A stretch of 64,000 bases of DNA. Origin: an uncultured Eubacteriales bacterium. Lineage in GTDB: Bacteria; Bacillota; Clostridia; Oscillospirales; UBA644. Below the pieces are notes generated by a model. It was not told the DNA's origin. It made no database searches and saw only the letters and a program-made list of their open reading frames with translations. The position numbers and the translations under genes were made by a program. The stretch's first letter is position 1. Each line of letters begins with the position of its first letter. Positions 47,329-56,190 of this stretch are shown in pieces. Location: positions 170,110 to 234,109 of the forward strand of contig CAKSTW010000005.1 in the NCBI GenBank assembly GCA_934501435.1. The letters are read 5' to 3'.

Positions 47329-48792
47329 TCAAAGTTCCTTTATTTTCAAGAATTTTGCGTACTTTTCAGCCCATATACCGGCGTCTTCGGGAAGATATTC
47401 CTTAACGTCGCTTATCTGCTTTCTTGCGCTTTCAATGTCTTTTATTGCGCCTTTGGCAATCAGCTGAACGCTTATATTTCCTATCGCGGTCGCTTCAACG
47501 GGACCCGCGGTAACTTTTTTGCCGGTCGCGTTTGCGGTGAATTTGCAGAGGTTTACGTCTTTAACACCGCCGCCGATAATATGGATAACGTCGATTTTTC
47601 TGCCGAGAATTTTTTCGAGCGCATCAATATAATAACGATAGGCAAGAGCGAGACTTTCGAGTATGCAGAGCGCCGTCTGCCCCTTGCTTTCGGGCGTTTT
47701 CTGGTTCGTCCTTATGAGAAAATCGTCGATTCTCTTCGGCATATTTCCCGGAGCGACGAATTCCGAACGGGTCGGGTCGATGTAAACGTCGGCGCTCTTT
47801 TCGGTCTCGAGCATTTTGTCTATATCCTTAAAGGAAATGTCTTCGCCCTCGCGTATCCACTGTCGTCTCGTCTCCTGCATGAGCCAGAGCCCCGAAATAT
47901 TTTTGAGAAAACGGATAGTGTTTTCAACTCCGCCCTCGTTTGTGAAGTCCTCCGCAAAACTGACGTCGTTTATTATCGGTTCGTCGAGTTCGGCGCCCAA
48001 AAGCGACCATGTTCCGCAGGAAATAAAGCAGCTGCTTTCTCCCTTTTTGATGGGAGCGGCGGCGACGGCGGAAGCGGTGTCGTGGGAGGCGGAGGCGATG
48101 ACGTCTATTCTGTCAATGCCGAGTTCTTCGGCGATCTCCGCCGAGAGTTTGCCCTTTACGGTGCCCGGTTTTACTATTTTCGGCATAATTTCTTTCTTTA
48201 TACCGAGTTTTTCGAGCATTCCGAAATCGTAATCGCGTTTTTTTGCGTCGAGAAGTTCGGAAGTCGACGCGATAGTATATTCAACGCTTTTTTCTCCTGT
48301 CAAGAAGTATGCGAGAAGGTCGGGGATAAAGAGAAGAGTTTCCGCTCTTTCGAGGAGTTCGGGTCTCTGCAGTTTAAGGGAATAAAGCTGGAAAATCGTG
48401 TTGAAATCGTTGAACTGAAGTCCTGCGGCTTTATACATATTTTCTTTTCCGCAGACTTCAAAAGCCTTTTCTTTTACGCCGACGGTTCTTTTGTCGCGGT
48501 AGTTTACCGGATTTTCGAGAAGTCTTCCGTCTTTGTCGAGAAGACCGAAATCAACGCCCCAGGTGTCGATGCCGATGCTTTCGATATCCCTGTGTCCTGC
48601 GGCAACGCATTTTGAAATGCCTTGTTTTATTTCGTGGAAAAGCCTTAAAATGTCCCAATAAAACGTTCCTCCGACCATTACGGGGTCGTTCGAAAAGCGG
48701 TGGACTTCCTCCATCGTTACTTTTCCGTTTTCGTAAATCGCGACAATGGCTCTTCCGCTTGACGCTCCGAAATCAAAAGCAAGCACCTTCAT
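47329..48792 (-). CDS. rhaB: L-rhamnulokinase
   Basis: The 487-residue FGGY kinase starts FDFGASSGRAIVA, has GIDTWGVDFGLLD, FISCGTWSLLGAEL and HIIGGGVKDVNLCKFTA. These fit rhamnulokinase rather than xylulokinase. It phosphorylates L-rhamnulose for the aldolase encoded upstream. The ATG follows GGAGG. Length is normal. Confidence 0.9.
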   Translation of the reverse strand: MKVLAFDFGASSGRAIVAIYENGKVTMEEVHRFSNDPVMVGGTFYWDILRLFHEIKQGISKCVAAGHRDIESIGIDTWGVDFGLLDKDGRLLENPVNYRDKRTVGVKEKAFEVCGKENMYKAAGLQFNDFNTIFQLYSLKLQRPELLERAETLLFIPDLLAYFLTGEKSVEYTIASTSELLDAKKRDYDFGMLEKLGIKKEIMPKIVKPGTVKGKLSAEIAEELGIDRIDVIASASHDTASAVAAAPIKKGESSCFISCGTWSLLGAELDEPIINDVSFAEDFTNEGGVENTIRFLKNISGLWLMQETRRQWIREGEDISFKDIDKMLETEKSADVYIDPTRSEFVAPGNMPKRIDDFLIRTNQKTPESKGQTALCILESLALAYRYYIDALEKILGRKIDVIHIIGGGVKDVNLCKFTANATGKKVTAGPVEATAIGNISVQLIAKGAIKDIESARKQISDVKEYLPEDAGIWAEKYAKFLKIKEL

Positions 48793-48807
48793 ATTTGTTT
48801 CCTCCGA

Positions 48808-50088
48808 TTACCAGATTTTGAAATTGTCGTTTACTTCCGCGACTTCGGCGTCGGTCATCGGAGATATCTCCGTTCCCATTCTGTATGCCGAGAGAACGCT
48901 GTTTGCGCTGTATTCAAGAACTTCCATTCTGTCAAAGACCTGCATTAAGCTGTTTCCGACAGCGATAGCTCCTTCGTTTTCAACGAGAACGACGGGAACC
49001 TGTTTGCCGATAACGTCGGAAATTTCTTTATAATCGCCCATTGCGGTGTAGGGAAGTTTCTTGACGTCGTGAAGCATTATGTAACTTTCGGGAATAAGGC
49101 GGGAGTCGAAAGGTTTTGAAGCGGTTATCGCAAAGGTCGCCGCATAAGGCGGTTCGGAAATGAATATTGCCTCAACTTCGGGGTGAGTTTTGTAGATGTG
49201 TCTGTGGAGGTCTGCGTCTCTTGCGGGAAATTTGCCCGATTCCGCTTTTCCGTCCCTGACTTTTACGATATCGTCGGGTTCGAGGTTCGCTCTGTCGGCT
49301 TTGTGCGGATTTATGATAAATTCGTCGTCGCCGAGTCTCTTGGAAAGAGTGCCGAACGAGGCGTTTACCATATTCTGACCGTATGCGCGCTTTAAGAATC
49401 TGCAAATATCGGCGCGCAGGTCTATTTCTTCGTTCGTCGGCTTTTCGGGAGCGAAAAATCCGAATTCATAGGGTTTTCTTTCGGCGTGCCTGCCGTTTAT
49501 TTCGTCGGCAAGACCTATTGATGCCGCGTTTATCTGCATTCTTGCGCAGTAATCGAGTTCTTCGAAAAGAGAAAAAGCGGTTTCGAGGTCTTTTGCTCCG
49601 ACGACCGCTCCGTGCGCGTCCATCATGATAAGGTCGTAGCCCTTTGCGAATTCTTTGGAGATGATGTCTCCGAGTTTTTTGCTTCCCGGAACAGCATAAG
49701 TCGAGGTCGAAATATTGCTGCAGGCGGCTTTCGTATGTGAGGTGAGGTTTGTCAAAGGAATATTTCTTGTTATCGCGTATGCGACGAGTGCCGGCGGGTG
49801 AGCGTGGACGATCGCCTTGATATCGGGACGGAGACGGTAAACGTTGCTGTGAAACGGGAGTTCGCAGGAGGGTTTGTGCGGACCGATGATCTGTCCGTCG
49901 GGAGTAACTTTCATTATATCTTCGCGGCGAAGGCTTCCTTTGTCGATGCTGCTCGGAGTAATGAAAATATTTCCGTCGTCGTCCATCATCGAAATGTTTC
50001 CGCCCGAAACGGTCGTGAGGTGGTTGTAGTAAACGCGGTTTATAATGTCAAGCACCTGATCCGCGGGGTGTTTTTTTGTGATTTTCAT
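48808..50088 (-). CDS. Double-domain class II aldolase, rhamnulose-1-phosphate aldolase-like
   Basis: The 426-residue protein has two class II aldolase/adducin domains. The first (about 1-200) keeps the zinc motif HAHPPALVAYA and SGGNISMM; the second (about 215-420) has RHIYKTHPEVEAIFIS but fewer metal His. It sits just before rhaB, so it probably splits rhamnulose-1-phosphate or a similar sugar phosphate. The second domain may be inactive and structural. Its ATG lies 21 bases past the pnp terminator tract, so no separate promoter fits and readthrough from pnp is likely. Confidence 0.78.
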   Translation of the reverse strand: MKITKKHPADQVLDIINRVYYNHLTTVSGGNISMMDDDGNIFITPSSIDKGSLRREDIMKVTPDGQIIGPHKPSCELPFHSNVYRLRPDIKAIVHAHPPALVAYAITRNIPLTNLTSHTKAACSNISTSTYAVPGSKKLGDIISKEFAKGYDLIMMDAHGAVVGAKDLETAFSLFEELDYCARMQINAASIGLADEINGRHAERKPYEFGFFAPEKPTNEEIDLRADICRFLKRAYGQNMVNASFGTLSKRLGDDEFIINPHKADRANLEPDDIVKVRDGKAESGKFPARDADLHRHIYKTHPEVEAIFISEPPYAATFAITASKPFDSRLIPESYIMLHDVKKLPYTAMGDYKEISDVIGKQVPVVLVENEGAIAVGNSLMQVFDRMEVLEYSANSVLSAYRMGTEISPMTDAEVAEVNDNFKIW

Positions 50089-50108
50089 TTTCAGACCTCT
50101 TTCTTTAT

Positions 50109-50140
50109 AAAAAGCCGCCGCGTCTGTCCGACACGGCGGC
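50109..50140 (-). terminator. Terminator of pnp
   Basis: GCCGCCGCGTC (50114-50124) pairs with GACACGGCGGC (50130-50140), one wobble, followed on the minus strand by T run from 50113 to 50109. Confidence 0.85.
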
Positions 50141-50157
50141 TACCGCCTCGGCGGTGA

Positions 50158-52266
50158 TTATTTTCCTTCGATCTCTTTGAGTGCGTCTTTTCTTGAAAGG
50201 TTGATTCTTCCCTGGCTGTCTCTTTCAAGAACCTTGACCCATATCTCGTCGCCTACGGAAACAACGTCTTCGACTTTTTCGACTCTGTTTTCCGCAAGTT
50301 TGGAAATGTGGACAAGCCCTTCCTGTCCGGGAGCAAATTCAACGAACGCTCCGAAAGACATAAGGCGGGTGACTTTTCCTTTATATATTGCGCCGATCTC
50401 GGGTCCTTCGACTATCGTTTTTATAATGTTCAAAGCGGCTTTGCCCGCTTCGGGTTCGATATACGAAATGAATACTGTTCCGTCGTCTTCGATATCGACT
50501 TTCGCGCCTGTGTCGGCAACTATCTTCTGAATTACTTTTCCGCCCGAACCTATAACTTCTCTTATCTTATCAGTCGGAATGGAGAGGGACATGATCTTCG
50601 GCGCAAATCTCGAAAGTTCCCTGCGGGGAGCGGGGATAGCCTTGAGGATTACGTTGTCGATGATGTAATCTCTTCCTGCTTTTGTCTGTTCGAATGCTTT
50701 TTTGATTATGTCGTAGGTAAGACCGTTTATCTTGATATCCATCTGAATGGAAGTGATACCTTTTTTAGTGCCGGCGACTTTGAAGTCCATATCGCCGAAG
50801 AAGTCTTCAATGCCCTGGATATCAACCATCGTGAGCCATCTGTCCGCGTCGGTAACGAGTCCGCAGGAGATACCCGCAACGGGAGCTTTGATGGGAACGC
50901 CCGCGTCCATAAGGGCAAGGGTCGAACCGCAGACGGAACCCTGGGAGGTCGAACCGTTGGAAGAAAGAACTTCCGAAACAAGTCTTATAGCGTAGGGGAA
51001 TTCTTCTTCGGACGGAAGGACCGGAACGAGGGAGCGTTCCGCAAGCGCGCCGTGACCGATCTCTCTTCTGCCCGCGCCCCTGGAGGATTTTGCTTCGCCG
51101 ACAGAGTAGGGAGGCATGTTATAGTGGTGCATATATCTTCTGGTTTCTTCTTCGTCGACGCCGTCGAAGATCTGCTTTTCGGAAATGGGGGCGAGGGTCG
51201 CTATGGTGAGAACCTGCGTCTGACCTCTCGAGAAAAGCCCCGAACCGTGAACTCTCGGAATAAGTCCCGCTTCAGCATAAAGCGGACGAATTTCTTCAAG
51301 ACCTCTGCCGTCGACTCTCTGATGATCGTCGATGAGCATTTTTCTTACGATCGTTTTTTCGAGTTTGTATATAACGGCGCCGAAATCAGCGTCTGCGTCG
51401 GGATATTTTTCAGCGAAATGTTCTTTTATCTTTGCGGTAACTTCCGCCATGTTTGCGTCTCTTACTTCTTTGTCGTCGGTGGTGAGAGCGGTTTTGATAT
51501 CGTCATAAGCGAAGTTCTTTACGTCTTCGTACATTTCTTCGTTTACGCCGATGTGGGTATATTCAAACTTCGGTTTTCCGATCTCGGAAGCGATGTCGGC
51601 AACGAATTTAACCAGTTTTTTGATTTCCTGATGCGCGAAAACGATACCGTCGAACATTACGTCTTCGGGAATTTCGTCGGCGCCCGCTTCGATCATTACT
51701 ATCTTGTCCGCGGTTCCTACGACGGTAACGTTCATTTTGGATTTTGTTTTCTGTTCTGCGGTCGGGTTGATGACGTATTCGCCGTCGACGTATCCGAGAA
51801 GAACGCCTGCGATAGGTCCGTTAAAGGGAATATCGGAAATCGAAAGGGCAACGGACGTGCCGAGCATTCCCGCGATAACGGGAGCGCAGTCGGGATCGAC
51901 CGAAAGAAGGGTAATGCTTACGACGACGTCGTTTCTCAGATCTTTCGGGAAAAGCGGACGGATAGGTCTGTCTATCATTCTCGAATTGAGGATGGCCTTT
52001 TCGCCGGGTCTGCCTTCTCTTCTGTTCCAGCTGCCGGGAATTTTTCCGACGCTGTAAAGTTTTTCTTCATAATCGACTGCGAGAGGGAAGAAGTCTATTC
52101 CGTCTCTCGGCTGTTTCGATGCGGTTGCGGTAACGAGAACGGTGGTGTCGCCGTAGCGGACGACGCAGGAACCGTTCGAGAGCCCTGCGAATTTGCCGGT
52201 TTCGACAACAACTTTTCTGCCGGCGAACTCTGTTTCAAAAGTTCTGTAATGTTCGTAAATGTTCAT
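50158..52266 (-). CDS. pnp: Polynucleotide phosphorylase
   Basis: The ATG at 52266 is used; a longer frame includes the leader. The 702-residue enzyme has two RNase PH domains (early GSCVVRYGDTTVLVTATASK; later GHGALAERSLVPVLP and SNGSTSQGSVCGSTLALMDAG), a KH domain (IREVIGSGGKVIQKI) and S1 (GKVTRLMSFGAFVEFAPG). It degrades RNA 3' to 5' with phosphate and acts in the degradosome. It follows rpsO, the usual pairing, with a structured leader between. Confidence 0.95.
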   Translation of the reverse strand: MNIYEHYRTFETEFAGRKVVVETGKFAGLSNGSCVVRYGDTTVLVTATASKQPRDGIDFFPLAVDYEEKLYSVGKIPGSWNRREGRPGEKAILNSRMIDRPIRPLFPKDLRNDVVVSITLLSVDPDCAPVIAGMLGTSVALSISDIPFNGPIAGVLLGYVDGEYVINPTAEQKTKSKMNVTVVGTADKIVMIEAGADEIPEDVMFDGIVFAHQEIKKLVKFVADIASEIGKPKFEYTHIGVNEEMYEDVKNFAYDDIKTALTTDDKEVRDANMAEVTAKIKEHFAEKYPDADADFGAVIYKLEKTIVRKMLIDDHQRVDGRGLEEIRPLYAEAGLIPRVHGSGLFSRGQTQVLTIATLAPISEKQIFDGVDEEETRRYMHHYNMPPYSVGEAKSSRGAGRREIGHGALAERSLVPVLPSEEEFPYAIRLVSEVLSSNGSTSQGSVCGSTLALMDAGVPIKAPVAGISCGLVTDADRWLTMVDIQGIEDFFGDMDFKVAGTKKGITSIQMDIKINGLTYDIIKKAFEQTKAGRDYIIDNVILKAIPAPRRELSRFAPKIMSLSIPTDKIREVIGSGGKVIQKIVADTGAKVDIEDDGTVFISYIEPEAGKAALNIIKTIVEGPEIGAIYKGKVTRLMSFGAFVEFAPGQEGLVHISKLAENRVEKVEDVVSVGDEIWVKVLERDSQGRINLSRKDALKEIEGK

Positions 52267-52283
52267 ATTTTTCTCCTTTTGAG

Positions 52284-52371
52284 AACGCCGCAGCCTACTT
52301 TGTTCAGCAGTTATCAAAATCTTCAAATGTCGGGTTGAAAACTTTGGTAACTGCAAAAAAACTACGGCGTT
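52284..52371 (-). promoter_or_regulatory. Structured pnp leader (possible RNase III/PNPase autoregulation site)
   Basis: Between rpsO and pnp, AACGCCGCAG (52284-52293) pairs with CTACGGCGTT (52362-52371) with one wobble, and an inner GCAGTTAT/GTAACTGC (52307-52314, 52347-52354) continues the stem. This nested hairpin lies just before the pnp ribosome site. In other bacteria such a stem is cut by RNase III and the product is removed by PNPase for autoregulation. Confidence 0.6.
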
Positions 52372-52394
52372 TCTTCTTTTTAATTTGTGCGAAA

Positions 52395-52421
52395 GGACAA
52401 GAAATATGAAATTCCTTGTCC
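52395..52421 (-). terminator. Hairpin after rpsO (partial terminator)
   Basis: GGACAAGAAAT (52395-52405) pairs with ATTCCTTGTCC (52411-52421) and on the minus strand is followed by TTTC. It is moderate and may allow readthrough into pnp. Confidence 0.6.
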
Positions 52422-52439
52422 CGTACACGTTTTTGCAAA

Positions 52440-52703
52440 TTACTTGCGGATATTCAATTTTTCGATTATCGCACGATAACGATTGATATCCTTCTTTTTC
52501 AAATAATTAAGCATGTTTCTTCTCTGACCGACCATCATGTAAAGTCCTCTGCGGGAATGATTGTCCTTCTTGTGAACTTTAAGGTGTTCGGTAAGATTTT
52601 TAATTCTCTCGGTGAGAATTGCGATCTGAACCTCGGGAGAACCGGTGTCTGTTTCGTGAACACGGTTTTTCGCGATTATCTCGTCCTTAACTTCCTTAAT
52701 CAT
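52440..52703 (-). CDS. rpsO: 30S ribosomal protein S15
   Basis: The ATG at 52703 follows GGAGGTG. The 87-residue protein is full-length S15: ETDTGSPEVQIAILTERIK, LKVHKKDNHSRRGLYMMV and RRNMLNYLKKKDINRY. It binds the central domain of 16S rRNA. It is followed by a hairpin and pnp, the conserved order. Confidence 0.97.
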   Translation of the reverse strand: MIKEVKDEIIAKNRVHETDTGSPEVQIAILTERIKNLTEHLKVHKKDNHSRRGLYMMVGQRRNMLNYLKKKDINRYRAIIEKLNIRK

Positions 52704-52790
52704 TTTTTTCACCTCCGTATAAAATATTCGCCGCAATTCAAGGCAAACAGTCTGGTGAACTTCTGCCGTCCTGAATTCGGTATCCTACAT

Positions 52791-52819
52791 ATTGTAACAT
52801 AAATCCGACTCTTTGTAAA
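52791..52819 (-). promoter_or_regulatory. Promoter of rpsO-pnp
   Basis: On the minus strand TTTACA (52814-52819), 17 bases and TACAAT (52791-52796) lie 88 bases upstream of the rpsO ATG. Confidence 0.75.
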
Positions 52820-52871
52820 GTATATATTGTGAACATTTGGCAAATTTTTTTATTTTTATCCTATTATATGA

Positions 52872-52900
52872 AAAACAGACCGCGAAATACGGTCTGTTTT
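52872..52900 (-). terminator. Terminator of groESL
   Basis: AAAACAGACCG (52872-52882) pairs with CGGTCTGTTTT (52890-52900), with T-rich ends on the minus strand directly after groEL. Confidence 0.88.
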
Positions 52901-52917
52901 TTGGAGATTTTTTGTTA

Positions 52918-54546
52918 TCAATACATTCCGCCCATTGCTGCGGGGTTAGCCGCGGGTGCGGGATTCTCTTCTTTCTTGTCTGCGACAAGAGATTCGGTTG
53001 TAAGAACCATGGAAGCGACGCTTGCCGCGTTTTCGATTGCGGAACGTGTGACCTTTGTCGGGTCGACGATTCCGGCGTCGAACATATCGCAGAACTCTTC
53101 GCTGTATGCGTTGTAGCCGTAGTTCTTCTTGTCGGAATTCTTGATTTTATCAATGATTACGGCACCTTCGATGCCTGCGTTCTTCGCTATCTGACGGATA
53201 GGAGCTTCGAGAGCCGAAAGAACTATCGAAACGCCGGTCTTTTCGTCGCCTTCGGTTTCGTCAAGAAGTTTTGCGACTTCGTTATAGGCGTTGAGGAACG
53301 CTACGCCGCCGCCTGCGACAATTCCCTCTTCGACAGCCGCTTTGGTTGCCGCAAGAGCGTCTTCGATACGGAGTTTCTTTTCTTTCATTTCGGTTTCGGT
53401 CGCGGCTCCTACTTTGATAACCGCAACGCCGCCTGCGAGTTTCGCAAGTCTTTCCTGAAGTTTTTCTCTGTCAAATTCGGAAGTGGTGTTTTCAAGAGCG
53501 TTTCTTATCTGCTGAACGCGTGCTTTTATAGCGTCGCTGTCGCCGCAGCCGTCGATGATAATGGTATTCTCTTTCTGAACTTTGACCTGTTTTGCACGGC
53601 CGAGCATATCCATCGTTGCGTTCGAGAGTTCAAGTCCGAGTTCGGAACTGATAACTTCGCCGCCGGTAAGGATAGCGATATCTCTGAGCATTTCCTTTCT
53701 TCTGTCGCCGAAGCCCGGTGCTTTGACGGCAACGCAGGTAAATGTTCCTCTGAGTTTGTTTACAAGGATTGTGCTGAGTGCTTCGCCCTCGACGTCTTCT
53801 GCAATGATAACAAGTTTCTGCCCTGCTTTGACGATCTGTTCGAGGAGCGGGAGAATTTCCTGAATGTTGGAGATCTTTTTATCGGTAATAAGAATGTAAG
53901 CGTCTTCGATGACTGCTTCCATTTTATCGGTATCGGTCACCATGTAGGGGGAGATATATCCTCTGTCGAACATCATACCTTCGACAACTTCGCTGTAAGT
54001 TTCGGCGGTCTTGCTTTCTTCAATGGTGATAACTCCGTCGGAGGTTACTTTTTCCATTGCTTCGGCGATAAGTTTGCCGACTGTTTCGTCAGCCGCGGAA
54101 ACGGTCGCTACTCTTGCGATATCGGCACTTCCCGAAACGGCTTTGGCGTTGGATTTTACTGCTTCGACAGTCTTTGCGACTGCTTTCTGTATGCCTTTCT
54201 TAACGATCATCGGGTTTGCGCCCGCGGCGATATTTTTCATACCGTCGGCGATAAGCGCCTGAGCAAGCAGGGTTGCGGTGGTCGTTCCGTCGCCTGCAAC
54301 GTCGTTTGTCTTTGTCGCGACTTCCTTGACGAGCTGAGCGCCCATATTTTCAAACGGGTCTTCGAGTTCGACTTCTTTTGCGATGGTAACGCCGTCGTTG
54401 GTTATCAGCGGCGAACCGAATTTCTTGTCGAGAACTACGTTTCTGCCTTTGGGTCCGAGTGTTATTTTAACGGTATCGGCGAGTTTGTCGACGCCTCTCT
54501 GCAATGCTTTTCTGGCGTCTTCGCCGTAAAGAATTTCTTTTGCCAT
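52918..54546 (-). CDS. groEL: Chaperonin GroEL
   Basis: The 542-residue protein is full-length GroEL with LGPKGRNVVLDKKFG, VAGDGTTTATLLAQA and the C-terminal GMY (AAMGGMY). It forms double-ring complexes that fold proteins with GroES in the cytoplasm. It follows groES by 19 bases and shares the CIRCE-regulated promoter. All expected motifs are present. Confidence 0.98.
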   Translation of the reverse strand: MAKEILYGEDARKALQRGVDKLADTVKITLGPKGRNVVLDKKFGSPLITNDGVTIAKEVELEDPFENMGAQLVKEVATKTNDVAGDGTTTATLLAQALIADGMKNIAAGANPMIVKKGIQKAVAKTVEAVKSNAKAVSGSADIARVATVSAADETVGKLIAEAMEKVTSDGVITIEESKTAETYSEVVEGMMFDRGYISPYMVTDTDKMEAVIEDAYILITDKKISNIQEILPLLEQIVKAGQKLVIIAEDVEGEALSTILVNKLRGTFTCVAVKAPGFGDRRKEMLRDIAILTGGEVISSELGLELSNATMDMLGRAKQVKVQKENTIIIDGCGDSDAIKARVQQIRNALENTTSEFDREKLQERLAKLAGGVAVIKVGAATETEMKEKKLRIEDALAATKAAVEEGIVAGGGVAFLNAYNEVAKLLDETEGDEKTGVSIVLSALEAPIRQIAKNAGIEGAVIIDKIKNSDKKNYGYNAYSEEFCDMFDAGIVDPTKVTRSAIENAASVASMVLTTESLVADKKEENPAPAANPAAMGGMY

Positions 54547-54565
54547 GATAAAAGACCTCCCGTCC

Positions 54566-54850
54566 TTATTCTACGATAGCAAGAATGTCTTCCTGCTTTA
54601 CTATTGTATATTCTTCTCCGTCGAGTTTTACCTCTGTTCCGGAATATTTGCTGGTGATTACTTTGTCGCCTACTTTAACGTACATTGCGACTTCGTTTCC
54701 GTCGACTTTTCCGCCGGGGCCTACCGCGACAACTTCCGCGAACTGCGGCTTTTCTTTTGCCGAGCCTGTAAGGATAATGCCTCCTTCGGTTTTTTCTTCC
54801 GCTTCGACGAGTTTTACTACGACTCTGTCTGCCAAGGGTTTGATCGTCAT
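54566..54850 (-). CDS. groES: Co-chaperonin GroES
   Basis: The ATG at 54850 follows GGAGG. The 94-residue protein is normal GroES: IKPLADRVVVKLVEAEEKTE, GGIILTGSAKEKPQ and YTIVKQEDILAIVE. It caps the GroEL ring. It is the first gene of the operon and lies just after a CIRCE site. Confidence 0.97.
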   Translation of the reverse strand: MTIKPLADRVVVKLVEAEEKTEGGIILTGSAKEKPQFAEVVAVGPGGKVDGNEVAMYVKVGDKVITSKYSGTEVKLDGEEYTIVKQEDILAIVE

Positions 54851-54900
54851 AACGAATTTCCTCCTTTTGTATTTTGAAAATGTTTTGACTTTTTCGGTTT

Positions 54901-54927
54901 TTGGCACTCTTGTGTGTTGAGTGCTAA
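54901..54927 (-). promoter_or_regulatory. CIRCE operator (HrcA site)
   Basis: TTGGCACTC (54901-54909), 9 bases and GAGTGCTAA (54919-54927) match the CIRCE inverted repeat with one base change in the left arm. It lies in the leader just after the groES promoter, so HrcA should control groESL. Confidence 0.92.
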
Positions 54928-54940
54928 AAATTCTGTATAT

Positions 54941-54969
54941 ATATTACAACGCAACCTTTCGGTTGTCAA
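54941..54969 (-). promoter_or_regulatory. Promoter of groESL
   Basis: On the minus strand TTGACA (54964-54969), 17 bases and TAATAT (54941-54946) are followed by CIRCE at the start of the transcript. Confidence 0.85.
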
Positions 54970-55085
54970 GAGTTTTTTTGTCATTTCTTCCAGGTTTTAC
55001 AAAAAATTCAAAATTTTCTGACTTTGCCTGACCAAAGGTTTTGCGAAAAGTCATCGATATAACAAATATCTTCCGTAAAACGCTC

Positions 55086-55114
55086 TTGCAATTTGCGGTT
55101 TTATATGCTATAAT
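55086..55114 (+). promoter_or_regulatory. Promoter of the DUF2232-gdpP operon
   Basis: TTGCAA (55086-55091), 17 bases and TATAAT (55109-55114) lie 50 bases upstream of the ATG at 55165. Confidence 0.7.
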
Positions 55115-55164
55115 ACAATTTACAATGTGATAGTTTTACCTTTTATATTTATCGGAGAATCTTA

Positions 55165-56190
55165 ATGAACAAAAATACCAAAGAAAAAACACCGAGCGCG
55201 GCAAAAGCCGGTTTCAAAGAATCGGCGATATTTCTTCTTGTCGTGACCCTCTGCACCGCTATTGTGTATGTGACCGAAAGTCCGGTTCTCTATTTCCCGA
55301 TGCTTGCCGTCGCTTCCGCATTTTTCGGAACGGCAATGCACAGGGGAGGGCAGAGCCTCGGGCTTATTTATTGCATATTCGTCGCGGCGATCCTTTTTCT
55401 TTTAACAAACGATATATGGCAGACCGTCGTGTATGTTTCGGTCTTCCTGCCGGCGGGAACTGCGTTTTTTATAGGGCTTTCGGCGAAAAGATCCCTTAAT
55501 TCCTTCGTCGGTTCCGGGTTTATCGCAACGACCGTCACCCTTGTTTCGGCGGGACTTATTTATGTTTTTGAAAACAGCGATCCTTTTTCTTTCGACATTG
55601 CTCTCGCGCCCGTTTTTGCCGGCATTAAAGACGTCCTCGGCGAAACTTTCGACGTCCTTGCGGCAAACGGTATTTCCGTTCTCGGAATGAGCAGGAGCGA
55701 ATATGTTTCTACTCTGTTTTCCCGGATGCTGACGACGATCCCGGTCATTTATTCGGTTTTGTGCCTTTGCAGTATGCTTCTCGGGTTCGTTATCGCAAGA
55801 AGTATGTACGCCGCGAAATTCGGCAAAGACCCCGAAACGCTCAAGTATTTCGGAAAGGTCAGGGACTTCAGGGTCAGTCTTCCCGGCGGAATATTCTTTC
55901 TTATCGCCAATATCGCGTATCTTTTGAGCGACGGCGCGGGAGAACTTGCGTTCTGTCTCGGAATTTTCGTTTCGGTAATGAACTATGTCTTTGCGGTCGG
56001 GGGAATTGCCGTACTTATGAGTTTTATGTCCCTTAAAGAAGTAAAAAGACCGCTCCGCGTAATAACCTGTATCATAAGTGTTCTTCTGTGTACTACGGTA
56101 GTTTCTAATCTTTTCTCGCTTGTCGGACTTTTCGACTGTTTCTATAACACGAGGACCCGTATGAGCGGCAAGGGAGGCAATCGGCTTTGA
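55165..56190 (+). CDS. DUF2232 membrane protein
   Basis: The 341-residue protein has about eight membrane helices and is in the place of YybS/DUF2232, directly before gdpP. No catalytic motif is visible, and the role is unknown; the DUF2232-gdpP-rplI-dnaB order is widely kept in Firmicutes. A polar loop with ISVLGMSRSEYVSTLFSRM lies mid-protein. Its stop overlaps the gdpP TTG start. Confidence 0.8.
   Translation: MNKNTKEKTPSAAKAGFKESAIFLLVVTLCTAIVYVTESPVLYFPMLAVASAFFGTAMHRGGQSLGLIYCIFVAAILFLLTNDIWQTVVYVSVFLPAGTAFFIGLSAKRSLNSFVGSGFIATTVTLVSAGLIYVFENSDPFSFDIALAPVFAGIKDVLGETFDVLAANGISVLGMSRSEYVSTLFSRMLTTIPVIYSVLCLCSMLLGFVIARSMYAAKFGKDPETLKYFGKVRDFRVSLPGGIFFLIANIAYLLSDGAGELAFCLGIFVSVMNYVFAVGGIAVLMSFMSLKEVKRPLRVITCIISVLLCTTVVSNLFSLVGLFDCFYNTRTRMSGKGGNRL

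Noticed and set aside
50308..52338. Long plus-strand frame opposite pnp
   Set aside because: It is a shadow of pnp with Phe/Arg/Gly-rich composition and no motif; pnp is full length.
52837..54579. Long plus-strand frame opposite groEL
   Set aside because: It mirrors groEL and crosses its terminator; composition is not protein-like.
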